Part shown: one piece after another, positions 13,556 to 15,900 of the stretch | How the letters are laid out: each line of letters begins with the position of its first letter | Numbering within the stretch: the first letter of the stretch is position 1 | Assembly (NCBI GenBank): GCA_038065435.1 | Contig: JBBTQZ010000022.1 | Location: forward strand, 1-15,900 | DNA from: JBBTQZ01 sp038065435 | Lineage (GTDB): Bacteria > Patescibacteriota > Minisyncoccia > Phycocordibacterales > WO2-35-19 | Length of the DNA stretch: 15,900 nucleotides | Direction of reading: 5' to 3' | The notes under the pieces: model-generated | Database searches by the model: none | What the model was told of the DNA's origin: nothing | The model's input: the letters and a program-made list of their open reading frames with translations, nothing else | Position numbers and translations under genes: made by a program

Positions 13556-14311
13556 ATGAGTAAGAAAGCATGTTTAGGATTGATTTTCGGATTAAGTTTG
13601 CTATTTGTTGGAACAACAGCATCGGCCGACCATTCTTGGGGTCCATATCATTGGAGCGCCAGCTCTTCTCCTGTCAACCTCATAATAGGAGACAATGTCT
13701 CTACCATTTGGGACAATCATCTAAGGATTGCTGAGAGCGATTGGGATCAATCGGAAGTTCTCGATCTATCTATCTCGGCTGGTTTGAGCAATGTCAAAAA
13801 TTGCAAGCCAGTAAGCGGTAGAATAGAAGTATGTAATAGCAAATACGGCAATAATGGCTGGCTCGGTATTGCTCAGATATGGGTAAATGGCAATCACATC
13901 GTTCAAGCTACCACCAGAGTAAACGACACTTATTTTGCACGAAGCTATTACAATACCCCTGCTTGGCGGCAGTTTGTTATTTGCCAAGAAATAGGTCATG
14001 CTTTTGGTCTCGGCCACATAGACGAAGATTTCTACAATCCAAACCTTGGTTCTTGTATGGATTACACAAACACCCCTAACGATAACCAGCATCCGAATAG
14101 CCACGACTTTGAAGAGCTCGCTTCCATCTATTCGCACTTCGATTCTTTCGCTACTATACTTTCTCCAATAAATAATAATGGTAAGAATAATGTAGAAGAA
14201 AGTGATTGGGGCGAGGCAGTGCATCAATCCCAGAATGGGCGTACTTCAAGATTTGAAAAAGGATTAGGTTTTGGACGAAAAATGTTCACATTTGTCATCT
14301 GGGCCGACTAA
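13556..14311 (+). CDS. Secreted metzincin-like (matrixin-related) protein with Gln at the first zinc-ligand position
   Basis: The protein has 251 residues with a signal peptide (ACLGLIFGLSLLFVGTTASA). The zinc-binding helix reads CQEIGHAFGLGH (143-154) instead of HExxHxxGxxH: Gln144 stands where the first ligand His is expected, Glu145 is the catalytic base position, and His148 and His154 are kept. A Met-turn follows (GSCMDY, Met168), which places it with metzincins. The N-terminal part (WGPYHWSASSSPVNLIIGDNVSTIWDNH) and the central NGWLGIAQIWV resemble a family in which, from memory, CQE is common, so this may be a family trait rather than damage. Activity is uncertain. The tail after residue 200 is unlike a known domain. 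It is coupled to the peptidoglycan-binding protein gene upstream. Confidence 0.82.
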   Translation: MSKKACLGLIFGLSLLFVGTTASADHSWGPYHWSASSSPVNLIIGDNVSTIWDNHLRIAESDWDQSEVLDLSISAGLSNVKNCKPVSGRIEVCNSKYGNNGWLGIAQIWVNGNHIVQATTRVNDTYFARSYYNTPAWRQFVICQEIGHAFGLGHIDEDFYNPNLGSCMDYTNTPNDNQHPNSHDFEELASIYSHFDSFATILSPINNNGKNNVEESDWGEAVHQSQNGRTSRFEKGLGFGRKMFTFVIWAD

Positions 14312-14332
14312 AAATACTACTCACATATCGTC

Positions 14333-14360
14333 TTGACTTATCGTACCTTATATGTAATAT
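14333..14360 (+). promoter_or_regulatory. Candidate promoter for the last gene
   Basis: TTGACT (14333-14338) and TAATAT (14355-14360) are separated by 16 bases. The ATG at 14391 is 30 bases further on. The leader is AT-rich without a clear ribosome-binding site. Confidence 0.5.
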
Positions 14361-14390
14361 AGGGTTATTAGTGGTTTTTATATTTAAATT

Positions 14391-15900
14391 ATGAAAATTT
14401 ATAGAGACAAAAAGGGCAGATTTTGCAAAAAGTCCCACTCAAGTTTAGGCGTATTTTCTCGCTCTCTTTCTATTCTTACAATGTTCGCATTGGTTTTTAC
14501 ATACTTTTTACCTATCAATGTATTAGCAGCAGCAAACTATGTAGTGAATGGTTCTTTGTTAATAAATGGATTGCACGTTGATGCTTCCGGTACTTTATCT
14601 GCAAACACCTTTACGGGTCAGGCAAGCCAACAGCATGCCTCTGTAAATTGGGACTTTAATGGAAGCGGTAGTTGGACAACTTTTATGAATGAGGCTGACT
14701 TCAATTTTACTGATAGTGGCAATAATGGAATTATTGCGAGTACTCCTTGGTCAACTTCTCATACATACTCAACTCCGGGAACGTATACAATTAAAGTAGT
14801 TCTTCATCATGCAAGTGTCAATGGTAATGAGTCTGGTTCTCAGGTATTTGAACAAACGGTAGAAATAACATACCAATGCAGTGATGGTACCGATAATGAT
14901 GGTGATGGTCTTATTGATAGTAACGATCCGGGGTGCACCGGAGAACAGGATGATGATGAGTTTAATGAAATTCCTCCTCCAGTATTAGGATGTACTGATC
15001 CAGAGGCAACAAACTATAATCCGAATGCTACTCAAGATGACGGGTCTTGTCAGTATCCACCAGCACCAGTTCTTGGATGCACCAATCCCGATGCCACTAA
15101 TTATAATCCTAACGCAACACAAGATGACGGATCATGTATTTTACCGGTTCTAGGCTGTATGAATCCTTCGGCTACAAACTATAACCCTCTAGCTACACAA
15201 GATGATGGCTCATGTGTATTCCCTCCTGAACCAGTTCCTGGGTGTACAGATCCGACTGCTCTAAATTACAATCCTAATGCAAATGAAGATGATGGTTCCT
15301 GTACCTATCCGATTTTAGGTTGCACAAATCCAAATGCTACCAACTACAATCCAGCGGCAACTCCGGGTAATGTTGATGCTGATGCTTGCACATTTCCTCC
15401 AGCCCCAATATTGGGCTGTACAGACCCAGAGGCTACCAACTACAATCCAGAAGCCACACAAGATGATGAATCCTGTACTTATCCTCCAGAACCTCCTGTA
15501 TGTGATATAGGGTTCCATTTGGTAGAGAATGAGTGTGTTCCTGATCAGCAGGCTCCTACAGATGTATGTGCAAATATAGAAGGCGTACAAGAATCTGTGC
15601 CGCAAGGCTATCATCAGGAAGGGGAAAATTGTGTAGCAGACAGTACTCCAGAACCAACTCCTCCGTCAAATCCTAGTCAGCCAGAAACTGGGCCTAATCT
15701 TAGTGGAGGCAGACGACACGATATAAGTGGACTTACAGGTGGTGGAGAAGTGCTTGGAGCATCTACTTTGGGCGAAGCCTGCGGGCTTTACATGGACAAG
15801 TTTATAAGAAGTGGCACAAACAACGACACAGATCAGGTGAGCAAGCTTCAAACATTTCTAAACAAGCACCTTGGTAGCAACCTACCTATAACTGGCGTAT
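14391..15900 (+). CDS. Large secreted repeat protein with GCTDPEATNYNP repeats (3' end outside window)
   Basis: The frame is open from the ATG at 14391 to the window end; 503 residues are visible. After a basic start comes a signal peptide (LSILTMFALVFTYFLPINVLA). Residues about 48-160 look like a beta-sandwich domain, perhaps PKD-like (VNWDFNGSGSW ... HTYSTPGTYTIKVVL). A calcium-loop module follows (CSDGTDNDGDGLIDSNDPGC). Residues 199-364 are six Cys-bounded repeats. Next is a Cys-rich stretch (VCDIGFHLVENECV ... GYHQEGENCV) and a Pro/Gly linker. The final visible part, EACGLYMDKFIRSGTNNDTDQVSKLQTFLNKHLGSNLPITGVY, resembles the start of the C-terminal peptidoglycan-binding-like domain I associate with Patescibacteria surface proteins. 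A wall-attached surface protein is the likely role. Confidence 0.85.
   Translation, partial: MKIYRDKKGRFCKKSHSSLGVFSRSLSILTMFALVFTYFLPINVLAAANYVVNGSLLINGLHVDASGTLSANTFTGQASQQHASVNWDFNGSGSWTTFMNEADFNFTDSGNNGIIASTPWSTSHTYSTPGTYTIKVVLHHASVNGNESGSQVFEQTVEITYQCSDGTDNDGDGLIDSNDPGCTGEQDDDEFNEIPPPVLGCTDPEATNYNPNATQDDGSCQYPPAPVLGCTNPDATNYNPNATQDDGSCILPVLGCMNPSATNYNPLATQDDGSCVFPPEPVPGCTDPTALNYNPNANEDDGSCTYPILGCTNPNATNYNPAATPGNVDADACTFPPAPILGCTDPEATNYNPEATQDDESCTYPPEPPVCDIGFHLVENECVPDQQAPTDVCANIEGVQESVPQGYHQEGENCVADSTPEPTPPSNPSQPETGPNLSGGRRHDISGLTGGGEVLGASTLGEACGLYMDKFIRSGTNNDTDQVSKLQTFLNKHLGSNLPITGV
14985..15482 (+). repeat. Six tandem Cys-bounded repeats (GCTDPEATNYNP...DDGSC)
   Basis: Units start [LP]GC[TM][DN]P, continue with NYNPxA and end DDGSC or a variant, joined by short Pro-rich linkers (PPAPV, PPEPV). 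Unit 5 has an altered end (NVDADAC), and unit 6 has DDESC. Each unit has two Cys, probably one disulphide. Similar repeats are frequent in surface proteins of marine Bacteroidota, as far as I recall. Confidence 0.85.

Noticed and set aside
13766..14227. 153-residue open frame on the minus strand
   Set aside because: It lies entirely opposite the metzincin-like gene, which has a signal peptide and zinc motif; the antisense peptide shows no domain and no ribosome-binding site was seen.

Overview
The window most likely comes from a Candidatus Patescibacteria (CPR) genome, probably a Parcubacteria-type lineage. This rests on gene content and style, not on a marker gene. It carries a compact type IV pilus operon with several prepilin-like proteins and pilins of the 'INPARQFAQ..RDTQR' type. 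It also carries secreted proteins with short peptidoglycan-binding modules and very large repeat-rich surface proteins. TAA, TAG and TGA all end genes here, so there is no sign of the recoded TGA seen in Gracilibacteria or Absconditabacteria. All genes called are on the + strand.

Positions 1-5405 hold a type IV pilus assembly operon. In order it encodes the C-terminal part of the PilB ATPase, the PilC platform protein, a GspH/FimT-like prepilin, an unusual prepilin fused to an LVIVD-type beta-propeller, a PilW/GspJ-like prepilin and a PilX/GspK-like prepilin that lacks Glu+5. A separate promoter then drives a short major-pilin-like gene that ends at a clean intrinsic terminator.

Positions 5406-10417 are dominated by one 1621-residue secreted protein. 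After a signal peptide, an acidic spacer and two N-terminal domains come eleven tandem prealbumin-fold (SpaA/CnaB-like) repeats. Each repeat keeps a Lys...Glu...Asn triad expected to form an internal isopeptide bond, plus one Cys pair. A conserved C-terminal domain follows.

Positions 10418-12817 hold a bacterial lysyl oxidase homologue with the copper histidines and both residues of the LTQ cofactor, an unrecognised 98-residue cytoplasmic-type protein, and a secreted protein of unknown function. These genes are interspersed with five copies of one palindrome family, GTG-S-AGGG-N3-CCCT-S-CAC. Two copies flank the lysyl oxidase gene as 31-bp direct repeats. Two others flank the 98-residue gene as inverted repeats.

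Positions 12818-15900 hold a secreted peptidoglycan-binding protein, a metzincin-like secreted protein whose first zinc-ligand position is Gln, and the 5' part of a large secreted protein with six Cys-bounded 'GCTDPEATNYNP' repeats and a likely C-terminal peptidoglycan-binding-like domain.

Taken together the window is almost entirely devoted to the cell exterior: a pilus with a possible propeller tip, a covalently stiffened surface fibre, a lysine-oxidising cross-linker, a matrixin-like protein and wall-binding proteins. That these form one surface-matrix system is my inference from gene neighbourhood; each protein family call rests on visible motifs.
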